Assembly: GCA_016714975.1 (NCBI GenBank)
Contig: JADKBR010000021.1
Location: 124,001-188,000 of the forward strand
DNA: 64,000 nucleotides
Reading direction: 5' to 3'
Source of the DNA: Candidatus Dechloromonas phosphorivorans
GTDB taxonomy: Bacteria > Pseudomonadota > Gammaproteobacteria > Burkholderiales > Rhodocyclaceae
The notes below the pieces were generated by a model. That model was not told the origin of the DNA and made no database searches. It saw only the letters and a list, made by a program, of their open reading frames with translations. The position numbers and the translations under genes were made by a program. Positions 47,965 through 56,386 of the stretch are shown in pieces. How positions within the stretch are numbered: position 1 is the stretch's first letter; the number at the start of each line of letters is the position of its first letter.

Positions 47965-48860
47965 AATTCACGGAACATGCCCTGTGCTTTTCCTGTGCCG
48001 GCGATGAACTGGTCGGTATCGTGAGCACCCCGGAGGTGCCGAAACCGGTCGGCGTCCTTGTTCTGGTGGGCGGGCCGCAATACCGTGTCGGAAGCCATCG
48101 CCAGTTCCTTCTGCTCGCGTGGGCGCTTTCTGAAGCAGGCTTCCCGGTAATGCGCTTCGACTATCGCGGCATGGGTGATAGTACCGGTGACCTGCGCGAT
48201 TTCGAGACAGTCAATGATGATATTGCTGCCGCCATCGGCGTCTTCCGCCAGCAATGCCCCGATGTTGCCAAGATCGTCCTTTGGGGGCTGTGCGACGCTG
48301 CGTCAGCCAGCCTGATTTATTGGGATGCGAAGCATGACCAGCGGATTACCGGGCTTGTGCTTCTGAATCCCTGGGTCCGTTCAGAAGCCAGTCTGGCCAA
48401 AACGCACATAAAGCATTACTACGGTCAACGTCTCTTTCAGGCCGATTTCTGGCGCAAGCTGCTCAGTGGTAGGGTAGGCGTCAGTTCTGCCTTAATGGGG
48501 CTTCTGAAGAGTTGGAGACGGGCACGCCAAACCGATACCGTGAAATACACTCAGGTGTCTCCCTTTCAAACGCGAATGATGCAGGCTTTGGGTGTTTTTC
48601 CAGGCGAGGTGTTGCTTATTCTTAGTGGCGACGACTACACCGCCAAGGAATTTCTTGAGGCATTTCAAGCCGATCCGGCAGGTGCGCGGGCATTGGCTGG
48701 CGATCGGCTGACGCGTGTCGATCTCGAACAGGCCGACCATACTTTCTCTTCGCCGACAAAACGTATTGCAGTTCAGGATGCAACTATTGCCTGGATCAAC
48801 AATGCCTGGCAGCCCGAGAACCGGAGCAATCATCGTGTCCCTCGAATATTGGGTGTTTGA
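47961..48860 (+). CDS. Hydrolase 1, exosortase A system-associated
   Basis: Alpha/beta hydrolase-like protein (TIGR03100-like), 299 residues. Typical blocks: GVLVLVGGPQYRVGSHRQF, MRFDYRGMGDSTGD, and LWGLCDAASASLIY at the nucleophile elbow, with Cys-Asp in place of the usual Ser motif. An Asp (LSGDDY) and a His (EQADHTFS) complete a possible triad. The end overlaps the start of the aminotransferase by 26 bases. Confidence 0.87.
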   Translation: MKFTEHALCFSCAGDELVGIVSTPEVPKPVGVLVLVGGPQYRVGSHRQFLLLAWALSEAGFPVMRFDYRGMGDSTGDLRDFETVNDDIAAAIGVFRQQCPDVAKIVLWGLCDAASASLIYWDAKHDQRITGLVLLNPWVRSEASLAKTHIKHYYGQRLFQADFWRKLLSGRVGVSSALMGLLKSWRRARQTDTVKYTQVSPFQTRMMQALGVFPGEVLLILSGDDYTAKEFLEAFQADPAGARALAGDRLTRVDLEQADHTFSSPTKRIAVQDATIAWINNAWQPENRSNHRVPRILGV

Positions 48861-50037
48861 TGCCTCCCGATGCAATTTTCCAAAGCCGCGCGTTCCGCTG
48901 TTGTCGTCGGTTTTCGAGTGCTTTGAAGATGGCGAGTCAAAGGTGAAGCCAAGATTGGACGGCGGCGTCCTTCACTTTTCCCGTGGTCGCTATGCTCTTG
49001 GTGAGGCTTATCGACTTGCCAAACTTGACGGTAGCGGAGCCCTAATGGCGCCGGCCTATCACTGCGTAACCATGCTTGACCCCGCGTTGGCAATGGGAGC
49101 AGAGGTGGTGCTCTATCCGCTGAATGCCGATTTGACGCCGGATCGATATAGATTGGACGAGGTTTACAAGCAGTCTGTCAAGCCAGTCCGGGTAATGGTC
49201 GCAACCCATTTTTTTGGTTTCATCCAGGATTTCTCTTGGCTAAGGCAATGGTGTGAAGAGAAGGCAATCGTATTGGTCGAAGATTGCGCGCATGTCCTTT
49301 TTACCGAGCGCGATCAGGCCAGAGGGGCAGGCAAGTTCGGAAAATTCGTTGCTTCAAGCCCCTACAAGTTCTTCCCAAGTCCTGATGGCGGCTTCTTGTA
49401 CGCGCCGGATGCGCGTCGTTTGGATGGTGTAGGTATCCAGTCCGCAGGGTTCCTTTCTGAACTTCGGGGGATCAAACGCAGTGCCGAAATCTCCCGAGAG
49501 CCCAAAATACGGAAGCCGGATATCGACCAGATCGATAAGTTGCTTGATTCAATCATCAGCAAAATTCCCGAGCCGGGCAATGATCGGGTGCTGCAAAGAC
49601 CAGCGCAATCGACGCGATATTCTGCAGATTCAGTGAGAACAGCATCACTTCGCAGTTCACGGTGGGTGATCAACCATTCCTCGATCAGTGGCAACGTTTG
49701 CCGCCGGCAGGCTAATTATCGCTGCTGGCTTAAAGCCCTTTCTGACGTGCCGAATTGCCACGTGCTGTATCCGCAGTTGCCTGAGCATGTCGTTCCCTAC
49801 ATGCTGCCGCTCTACGTCGACTTCCCTAACCCTCATTTCTATTGGCTGAAGCAGCTCGGGGTTCCAATCTGGCGTTGGGATGAAATGGCTGTATCAGATT
49901 GCCAGGTTGCACATGACCATCGTCTTCATCTGCTTCACTTGCCTTGTCATCAGTCCCTGACAGGTGATGAAATGAACTGGATGATTGCCGCTGTTACCAA
50001 GGTGCTCAGTTTATTTGAAGAAGAGGCTCGCGGGTGA
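48835..50037 (+). CDS. DegT/DnrJ/StrS-type aminotransferase-like protein
   Basis: 400 residues from a GTG with GGAG nine bases before. Fold-I PLP enzyme features: LMAPAYHCVTMLDPALAMGAEVVLYPL, the cofactor Asp150 in LVEDCAHVLF and the PLP lysine Lys178 in SSPYKFFPSPDGG. These resemble sugar aminotransferases of the DegT/StrS group, though it is distant from well-studied members. It may add an amino group to a sugar or to a small substrate of the cluster. Confidence 0.7.
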   Translation: MSLEYWVFDASRCNFPKPRVPLLSSVFECFEDGESKVKPRLDGGVLHFSRGRYALGEAYRLAKLDGSGALMAPAYHCVTMLDPALAMGAEVVLYPLNADLTPDRYRLDEVYKQSVKPVRVMVATHFFGFIQDFSWLRQWCEEKAIVLVEDCAHVLFTERDQARGAGKFGKFVASSPYKFFPSPDGGFLYAPDARRLDGVGIQSAGFLSELRGIKRSAEISREPKIRKPDIDQIDKLLDSIISKIPEPGNDRVLQRPAQSTRYSADSVRTASLRSSRWVINHSSISGNVCRRQANYRCWLKALSDVPNCHVLYPQLPEHVVPYMLPLYVDFPNPHFYWLKQLGVPIWRWDEMAVSDCQVAHDHRLHLLHLPCHQSLTGDEMNWMIAAVTKVLSLFEEEARG

Positions 50038-51161
50038 CTTGGGAGTTCCATCCGGCAAAAGCGAACTTTTCGACCTATGCTGAAGAATGGGATCGCCTCA
50101 ATGTGCAGCTCTTTGATGGTCACCCGTTCTTCGACAGCCGTTTTGTCGGGCCTCTCCTCGATCACTTTGCTAGCGGCAAAGAACAACTGTGTATTTGTCG
50201 CACAAATGGGGTGATCTCTGGCGTGCTTATTCTGGAGCAGGTCGGCTTTGGGCGGTGGGTATCGTTTCGCCCTTCACAGGCCCAAGTTACATCCATTCTG
50301 ATTTCTGATGCGAGCACGTTGTCGGAATTGCTAGCGGCATTGCCGGGTTTTGCCTGGACCATCGAGTTTCTTGCCATCGACCCGCGCTATTCCCCGGACC
50401 TCTCAAGATCGGCACTGGCAAGAACGGTTTCCTCGCATGTCCGGACGATCGCGATTGAGCGCGGGATCAGTTTTTCCGATTATTGGAACAGGCGTTCGAA
50501 AAACCTTAGAGCAAATATTCGACGTTATCTGAATCGCGCCAAAAGAGAAGCTGGTCTCCCGGAGTTTTCAATACGGGCCAATTCGGAGGACATGACGAGT
50601 GGTGTTCGGCGGTTTGGCGAACTGGAAAGCGCAGGGTGGAAAGGTGCTGCTGGTACGGCGGTCGCCATCGAGAACAAGCAAGGTGCATTTTATGCGGATG
50701 TTCTCAGTCGGTTTGCGTTGACAAATCAGGCTGAGATATGCGAATTGTCGATCGGCAATCAACTTGCTGCCTCGCGTCTATTGATCAGCAACCGGCAGAT
50801 GATCGTAATTCTGAAGACAGCCTATAGCGAATCCCTGGCTCGATTCGCGCCAAGCCGGCTATTGCTTTATCGGTTGCTAGAAGACTGTTTGGCAAGCCAG
50901 TCAACGAAAGCCATCGAGTTCTACACCAATGCGACCATTGAGCAGGCGGAGTGGTCAACTAGTGACTCTATGATTCAAAATATCCAAGTGTTCAAGAGCA
51001 ATTTCATTGAGGCTGGCCACAGGTTCCTCAGATTGATACTCGGGGCCCTGCGGGAATCAACCAGAAGAAGCAAAGCATCCGAGGTGTCAAGGGCAGCTGC
51101 CGCAAGTTCGGACAGTGAGCTTCCACCGAAACTTCGTCTTCCACGGGTGACGCACTATTGA
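50034..51161 (+). CDS. GNAT/FemAB-like (BcsL/CelD type) acyltransferase
   Basis: 375 residues from a GTG overlapping the previous stop (GTGA). Typical of the Acetyltransf_6 group of polysaccharide loci: FSDYWNRRSKNLRANIRRYLNRAKRE is the central signature, followed by GELESAGWKGAAGTAV and a C-terminal half with the second GNAT-like part. Such proteins transfer acyl or aminoacyl groups to sugars or to the cell wall. The last 40 residues are basic and low in complexity. Confidence 0.75.
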   Translation: MTWEFHPAKANFSTYAEEWDRLNVQLFDGHPFFDSRFVGPLLDHFASGKEQLCICRTNGVISGVLILEQVGFGRWVSFRPSQAQVTSILISDASTLSELLAALPGFAWTIEFLAIDPRYSPDLSRSALARTVSSHVRTIAIERGISFSDYWNRRSKNLRANIRRYLNRAKREAGLPEFSIRANSEDMTSGVRRFGELESAGWKGAAGTAVAIENKQGAFYADVLSRFALTNQAEICELSIGNQLAASRLLISNRQMIVILKTAYSESLARFAPSRLLLYRLLEDCLASQSTKAIEFYTNATIEQAEWSTSDSMIQNIQVFKSNFIEAGHRFLRLILGALRESTRRSKASEVSRAAAASSDSELPPKLRLPRVTHY

Positions 51162-51182
51162 CGTTCCATTGGAAGACAGAAG

Positions 51183-51540
51183 ATGATGATACCGAAGCAG
51201 GAATACACGCGAGAGTTCCGTGAACTGGTGGTGAATCTAGTCACGAAGGGACAAGGCATTGCGGCTCTTGCCAGCGAACTTGCCCTGATTCGCACCATCG
51301 ACGCCGAACTCAAGGCTGCCTACGGCAGTCCTCGAACGGTGAAAGAGCTTCACCAGCGAGGCTTTCCAGCTAGCAAACCCCGGGTTGAGCGGCTGATGCG
51401 CGAGAACGGCTTCGGGCATGCCACAAGGGGCGTTACAAGGCGAACCACACCCTTTGGCAGACGAAAAACAAAGTGAGCCTCAATTCAATGCGAGGGCAGG
51501 GCGGCAATTTGCGACGAGAGAATGCAGGCTTGTTGATTCA
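51183..51540 (+). pseudogene. IS3-family transposase relic
   Basis: An orfA start (YTREFRELVVNLVTKGQGIAALASEL) is joined directly to orfB sequence (RTIDAELKAAYGSPRTVKELHQRGFPASKPRVERLMRENGF), with the rest deleted; the end then shifts frame (CHKGRYKANHTLWQ). The relic lies between the acyltransferase and the asparagine-synthase gene. It differs in sequence from the complete IS at 39-40.7 kb. Confidence 0.8.
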
Positions 51541-51561
51541 GCGTCAAAAGGAATTTGACAC

Positions 51562-53238
51562 ATGATGGACCATAATTTGCCTTTGGCCTCAGGTAGACCA
51601 AGGTTTGCTACGAGCGAGCTTTTTTCCATAGCCGGTACCCAGGGAGACTTGGCGGCCTGGAGGAGTCTGATTGCGAAAGAAGGACCCGAGGCTGTCAGGA
51701 ATGTTTCTGGCGAGTTTGCCGTGGGGTTCACAGATGCAAACGGGCGAGGTTTTCTGGCAGTCGACCGCTTCGCAATTCGAAGTTTGTGTTATCGCGTCGT
51801 CGGGGGGGAACTGTGTTTTGGGGAGCGGGCTGACGAACTCGCTGATGCCAGCACGGAAATTGATCCACAGGCTATTTTTGATTACTTCTACTTCCATGTC
51901 ATTCCTTCTCCCCGCACGATATTCAAGGGTATCTATCGCTTACCCCCGGGTCACTATGCGTTGTTTGTCAATGGTGTGCTCACGGTTCTGCCCTATTGGG
52001 TGCCGGAATTTCTCGAATTGGCCAAGCACTCGTTTGATGATCTCCGTAGCGAATTCCGCCAATTGCTACGCGATGCGGTGGCCGGGCAGCTAGATGGCGG
52101 CAAACCAGGCTGCTTCCTGAGTGGTGGAACCGATAGCTCAACGGTTGCCGGAATGATCGTTGAGGCATCAGGGCAACAAGCCGCCACGTATTCAATCGGA
52201 TTCGAGGCTGAGGGCTATGATGAAATGCAGTATGCCCGCATCGCCGCAAGACGTTTCAAGACCGAGCATCACGAGTATTACGTTACTCCAGATGATCTTG
52301 TGCGCAGTATTCCTTTGGTTGCAGCCAGCTATGATCAACCCTTTGGCAACTCGTCGGCACTGCCTGCCTACTACTGTGCCAAGATGGCAAAAGAAGACGG
52401 AATAACCCGTATCTTGGCGGGTGATGGCGGTGACGAACTCTTTGGGGGCAATTCACGTTATGCCAAGCAGCGGGTATTTGACTGGTATCAGTACTTCCCC
52501 GGCGCGACGAGGCAGTTGATCATCGAGCCGCTGCTGAAAACCAAGGCTGCTGGAGCGCTACCGTTGGTACGAAAAGCATCCAGTTATGTGGAGCAAGCCA
52601 GCATTCCGATGCCTGACCGTTTGCAAATGTACAACCTGATAATGCGGCTGGGTGTCGAGCAGACACTGACCAAGAATTTTCTGGGGCAGTTGGATATAGC
52701 CTTGCCACTAGCGCACCAGCGCCAAGTCTGGTCCGGTGCTCGAACGAACAGCAATACCAATCGGGAGTTGGCTTTCGATTGGCGATATACGCTTGCAGAA
52801 ATTGATCTGCCAAAGGTCACGGGAACAACGCGACTGGCTGGTTTGCAGGTCGGGTTTCCAATGCTTGCCAACAATCTGCTTGCATTTTCGTTACGCCTGC
52901 CTGGTGACTACAAGTTGAAAGGGTTGAAGCTCCGTTGGTTTTTTAAGGAAGCACTGCGTGGGTTTCTACCAGATGAAATCATTACCAAAAAGAAACAAGG
53001 ATTCGGGCTGCCCTTTGGAGTCTGGGTTACCAAGAATGAGGCTTTGCGAAAGCTTGCTTCGGAATCAACACGAGGTCTGGTAGAGCGCGGGATTCTGCGT
53101 CCCGATTTTGTTGAAGCCTTGCTAACCAAGCGTCTCTACGAACATCCGGGCTATTTTGGCGAGATGATTTGGATATCGATGATGCTTGAACAGTGGTTGC
53201 GTGCTCGTTCTCCAGGATTCATGATTGGCCGCAGTTGA
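51562..53238 (+). CDS. Asparagine synthase-like enzyme without glutaminase cysteine
   Basis: 558 residues. The C-terminal adenylating domain is complete: PP-loop SGGTDSS (187-193), YDEMQYARIAARRF, ILAGDGGDELFGG. The N-terminal glutaminase domain is shortened: the protein starts MMDHNLPLASGRPRF with no Cys2, and the first cysteine is Cys76. AAGGA lies nine bases before the ATG and an in-frame TGA two codons upstream, so the start is firm. Without the nucleophile the enzyme should not use glutamine. It may take free ammonia or an amine, as beta-lactam synthetases and lasso-peptide cyclases do. Confidence 0.87.
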   Translation: MMDHNLPLASGRPRFATSELFSIAGTQGDLAAWRSLIAKEGPEAVRNVSGEFAVGFTDANGRGFLAVDRFAIRSLCYRVVGGELCFGERADELADASTEIDPQAIFDYFYFHVIPSPRTIFKGIYRLPPGHYALFVNGVLTVLPYWVPEFLELAKHSFDDLRSEFRQLLRDAVAGQLDGGKPGCFLSGGTDSSTVAGMIVEASGQQAATYSIGFEAEGYDEMQYARIAARRFKTEHHEYYVTPDDLVRSIPLVAASYDQPFGNSSALPAYYCAKMAKEDGITRILAGDGGDELFGGNSRYAKQRVFDWYQYFPGATRQLIIEPLLKTKAAGALPLVRKASSYVEQASIPMPDRLQMYNLIMRLGVEQTLTKNFLGQLDIALPLAHQRQVWSGARTNSNTNRELAFDWRYTLAEIDLPKVTGTTRLAGLQVGFPMLANNLLAFSLRLPGDYKLKGLKLRWFFKEALRGFLPDEIITKKKQGFGLPFGVWVTKNEALRKLASESTRGLVERGILRPDFVEALLTKRLYEHPGYFGEMIWISMMLEQWLRARSPGFMIGRS

Positions 53239-53289
53239 CTGTCATCCCAGTTGGCGGGCCGATCCCGATTTGGCGATTTGGCGGTGTCC

Positions 53290-53410
53290 CGCCGAGTGGT
53301 GTAAGAGCTGAAGGTGTTGGGTTTGCTGTGGTCGCACTGGCCTGCCATTTAAGCAGTTCGTCCGGATCAAGTACCGGATAATCGGTGACGAGCAGTGTCG
53401 TCCCAGGCCG
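53290..53410 (-). pseudogene. Short orfA relic related to the complete IS
   Basis: On the minus strand the segment reads VTDYPVLDPDELLKWQASAT, close to CREHGVYPDELLKWRASAT of the IS orfA at 39.3 kb; the DNA agrees in 33 of 36 positions over the best block. Only a fragment remains. Confidence 0.7.
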
Positions 53411-53505
53411 GACAGAAGTGGTCCGACAAAACTGAACATCGCGATAAGTGGGCATTCCGGTCATGCTAGAATCACGCACTGGATCAGCTTGAGGAATGCA
53501 GCCAA

Positions 53506-53715
53506 ATGGGTGACGTAAATACGAGCTACGTGTCCGACCATACGAAATGGATCGACGAGCAACTGAAAAAACACCCGGAGTGGGTCGAAGACCAGAAGGT
53601 CGGCCGCGCACTGTGGTGGGACAAGAAGCAGGATGTCCAAACTACGGAGCGTAATGCCGACTCGAAGGTGCCGCAAAAACCGTATCCCTACGACGTGAAC
53701 TTCTACAGCGAGTAG
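53506..53715 (+). CDS. DUF3460 family protein
   Basis: A 69-residue acidic/basic protein typical of betaproteobacteria (TKWIDEQLKKHPEWVEDQKVGRALWWDKKQ). Function unknown. It marks the return to core-type sequence right after the accessory cluster and is followed by a terminator. Confidence 0.85.
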   Translation: MGDVNTSYVSDHTKWIDEQLKKHPEWVEDQKVGRALWWDKKQDVQTTERNADSKVPQKPYPYDVNFYSE

Positions 53716-53738
53716 CCTTGCCCGGCGGTTTCAGGCAG

Positions 53739-53768
53739 ACGGCCAGTCGCTGACTGGCCGTTTCGTTT
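53739..53768 (+). terminator. Rho-independent terminator
   Basis: ACGGCCAGTC (53739-53748) pairs with GACTGGCCGT (53752-53761) around GCT, followed by TTCGTTTC. It ends the DUF3460 transcript. Confidence 0.8.
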
Positions 53769-53862
53769 CTGGCAGGTCTGTGCGCCTGTGCCGGGAAATA
53801 GCTGACAAATTCAGTCGAGTATTCTAGAATTCGCCCTGTTAACGACAGGGGAATACGCTTTC

Positions 53863-54618
53863 ATGTTCCGGCATCTGCGTGAGGATATTCGGGCGGTCTT
53901 CGACCGCGATCCGGCGGCGCGCTCGTTCTGGGAGGTGCTGACCTGCTATCCGGGCATCCATGCCCTGATCATGCACCGCCTGGCGCACTGGCTCTGGGGT
54001 CATCGCTTGCGCTGGCTGGCGCGTTTTGTCGCGCACATTTCGCGTTTTCTGACAGGTATCGAAATTCATCCGGGCGCCACGATCGGTCAACGTTTTTTCA
54101 TCGACCACGGCATGGGCGTGGTGATCGGCGAGACTGCACTGATCGGCGATGACGTCACGCTTTATCACGGCGTAACGCTGGGTGGCACTTCCTGGAACAA
54201 GGGCAAGCGCCATCCGACGCTGGAAGACGGGGTGGTGATCGGGGCGGGGGCCAAGGTTCTCGGGCCGATCACCATAGCCGCCGGTGCCAAGGTTGGCTCG
54301 AACGCCGTGGTGACCAAGGCGGTGCCGGCGGGCGCGACAGCCGTCGGCAACCCGGCGCGAGTCCTCGATCACTCGGAGGAAGGCCGGCAACGTGAGGTGC
54401 AGGCTGAAAGATTGGGTTTTTCCGCCTATGCCGTCGGGCGCGATCAGGATGATCCACTGGCCAAGGCGATACACGGGCTGCTCGACCACGCCGCCGAGAC
54501 CGACCGCCGGCTGGCCTCGCTGCTGCGCGAACTGGAAGCAGCGGGGATCAGGTGCGACGAGGACGTGCAGCCGGCTGACCGCTTCGACCCCAAATACCTG
54601 GGCAAGATTGTTGACTAA
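53863..54618 (+). CDS. cysE: Serine O-acetyltransferase
   Basis: Makes O-acetylserine for cysteine synthesis. 251 residues with an N-terminal helical part (LREDIRAVFDRDPAARSFWEVL) and a left-handed beta-helix of hexapeptide repeats (HPGATIGQRFFIDHGMGVVIGETALIG, catalytic His in DHGMG). The short CysE type, with a tail of about 75 residues after the repeats. Its place directly upstream of iscR links sulfur supply to Fe-S cluster assembly. Confidence 0.94.
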   Translation: MFRHLREDIRAVFDRDPAARSFWEVLTCYPGIHALIMHRLAHWLWGHRLRWLARFVAHISRFLTGIEIHPGATIGQRFFIDHGMGVVIGETALIGDDVTLYHGVTLGGTSWNKGKRHPTLEDGVVIGAGAKVLGPITIAAGAKVGSNAVVTKAVPAGATAVGNPARVLDHSEEGRQREVQAERLGFSAYAVGRDQDDPLAKAIHGLLDHAAETDRRLASLLRELEAAGIRCDEDVQPADRFDPKYLGKIVD

Positions 54619-54633
54619 TTTGATCAAGTATAT

Positions 54634-54659
54634 ATAGTTGACTGCAATAGTAGGTTAAT
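54634..54659 (+). promoter_or_regulatory. IscR type-1-like operator
   Basis: ATAGTTGACT-gcaa-TAGTAGGTTAAT resembles the type-1 IscR consensus (ATA-SYYGACT-n-AGTCRRSTAT); the left half fits well, the right half less. It lies 16 bases before iscR, within A+T-rich DNA where the promoter must be, as expected for autoregulation. Confidence 0.6.
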
Positions 54660-54674
54660 TGCGAAAGGTACAAG

Positions 54675-55181
54675 ATGCGACTCACGACAAAGGGACGTTT
54701 TGCGGTCACTGCCATGATGGATCTCGCGCTGCGTGGCCAGGATGGCCCCGTGGCCCTGGCCGGGGTCAGCGAGCGCCAGAAGATATCGCTCTCCTACCTC
54801 GAACAGCTGTTTGGCAAGCTGCGTCGGGACAAACTCGTCGATAGCGTGCGCGGACCCGGCGGTGGCTACTGCATTGCCAGGCCGCTGGCCATGGTGACGG
54901 TGGCCGATATCATTCGTGCCGTCGACGAGCCGCTCGACGCGACGCAGTGCGGCGGTCGCGAGAATTGCCTCGACGATCAGCGATGCATGACGCACGATCT
55001 GTGGTCCTCGCTGAATACGCGAATGTACGATTATCTGGCGTCGGTGACGCTTGCCGATCTCGTTGTTCGCCAGCGCGAGAAGGAGGCGAAAGCGGGCGTC
55101 GTGTCGGTTATCGCAGACCGGCGAGCCGGGCCGCATCCCCGATCACGGTCCGTGCGCGAAAAGATGGCCGCAGTTATCTGA
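54675..55181 (+). CDS. iscR: Fe-S cluster regulator IscR
   Basis: Rrf2-family repressor that senses Fe-S status by its own 2Fe-2S cluster. 168 residues; start MRLTTKGRFAVTAMMDLAL, winged helix SLSYLEQLFGKLRRDKLV, cluster ligands in CGGRENCLDDQRCMTHDLW (three Cys and His). First gene of the isc operon. Confidence 0.95.
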   Translation: MRLTTKGRFAVTAMMDLALRGQDGPVALAGVSERQKISLSYLEQLFGKLRRDKLVDSVRGPGGGYCIARPLAMVTVADIIRAVDEPLDATQCGGRENCLDDQRCMTHDLWSSLNTRMYDYLASVTLADLVVRQREKEAKAGVVSVIADRRAGPHPRSRSVREKMAAVI

Positions 55182-55189
55182 GCAGCGCC

Positions 55190-56348
55190 ATGTTCAAACC
55201 CGTCTATCTCGACCACAACGCCACGACGCAGCCCGATCCGGTGGTGCTCGCGGCCATGCTGCCGTGGCTGGAAAGCCACTTCGGCAATGCCTCCAGTCGC
55301 CACGAATACGGCCGGGCAGCGCGGAGGGCGGTCGACGAGGCACGGCAGCGGGTCGCAGCAGCGGTCAACGCACATCCGACCGAGGTGGTATTCACCAGCG
55401 GCGGCAGCGAGGCCAACAATCTCTTTGTCAAGGGGGCAGCGGCATGCGTCCGGCCGGGCGTCATCGCGGTCGGGGCGACCGAGCATCCTTGCGTGCTCTG
55501 CCGGCGGCTCAGCTGGTACGCGGTGGCTGGCAGATCGAGACGGTTGCGGTCGACGCCTCGGGGATGGTCAATTTCGACTCATTTTCCCGGATTCTGGCGG
55601 CGCGCCCGCGGCTGTGGTCGATCATGACGGCCAACAACGAAACCGGGGTCATCCAGGACATTTCGCTTCTGGCGACGGCGGCCAAGGCTGCTGGCGGCTG
55701 GTTTCACAGCGACGCGGTGCAGGCCTTGGGCAAGCTGCCGCTCGACTTCCGGGCGCTCAATGCAGCCGGTGTCCACGCCCTTACCCTCTCGGCGCACAAG
55801 GCTGGCGGCCCGAAGGGCGCGGCGGCGCTGATTGTCGACAAGCGTGTCGAACTGCAACCGCTGATCGCTGGCGGCGGGCATGAGCGCGGACTGCGTTCCG
55901 GCACCGAGAACGTTCCGGCGATTGTGGGTTTCGGCGTGGCGGCGGAACTTGCGGCACAACGCGTTGCCGAACTGTCGCAACGTCTCAAATGGCTGCGGGA
56001 GCGGCTCGGGAAAATGGATTGTCAGGACTTGATGCAAGGATTTTCGCTACTGCCGCAGAGCGTCTGCCCAATACGACTTATTTCGCCGTACCCGATGTCG
56101 ATGGCGAAACGCTGGTCGGCAAGCTTGACCGTGCTGGCTTTGCGGTGGCCAGCGGGGCGGCCTGCTCAAGCGCCAACCCGGAACCGTCACATGTGCTACA
56201 GGCGATGGGCGTGGCGCCGGAAATTGCCCGGGGCGCGGTACGAGTTAGTCTGGGCGCCGGCAATAGCGAGGCGGAAATCGACGACTTCATCAATGCCTTG
56301 CAGGTTACGGTCGGACGCCTGCAGGGACTGACGGCAGTGGCCGTCTGA
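55190..56348 (+). pseudogene. NifS/IscS-type cysteine desulfurase (second copy), frameshifted
   Basis: PLP enzyme providing sulfane sulfur. Fragments in three frames join to one protein: MFKPVYLDHNATTQPDPVV to EHPCVL (55190 to about 55500), then QLVRGGWQIETVAVDASG through the PLP lysine in TLSAHKAGGPKG to about 56020, then ARIFATAAERLPN with the active-site Cys in GAACSSANPEPSH to 56348. Each junction needs one missing base restored. It stands between iscR and iscS, an arrangement I recall from other Rhodocyclales. Sequence error is more likely than decay. Confidence 0.8.
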
Positions 56349-56386
56349 ATCAATCCGACTGAATCAACACTCAAGCGAGAAGCAAG

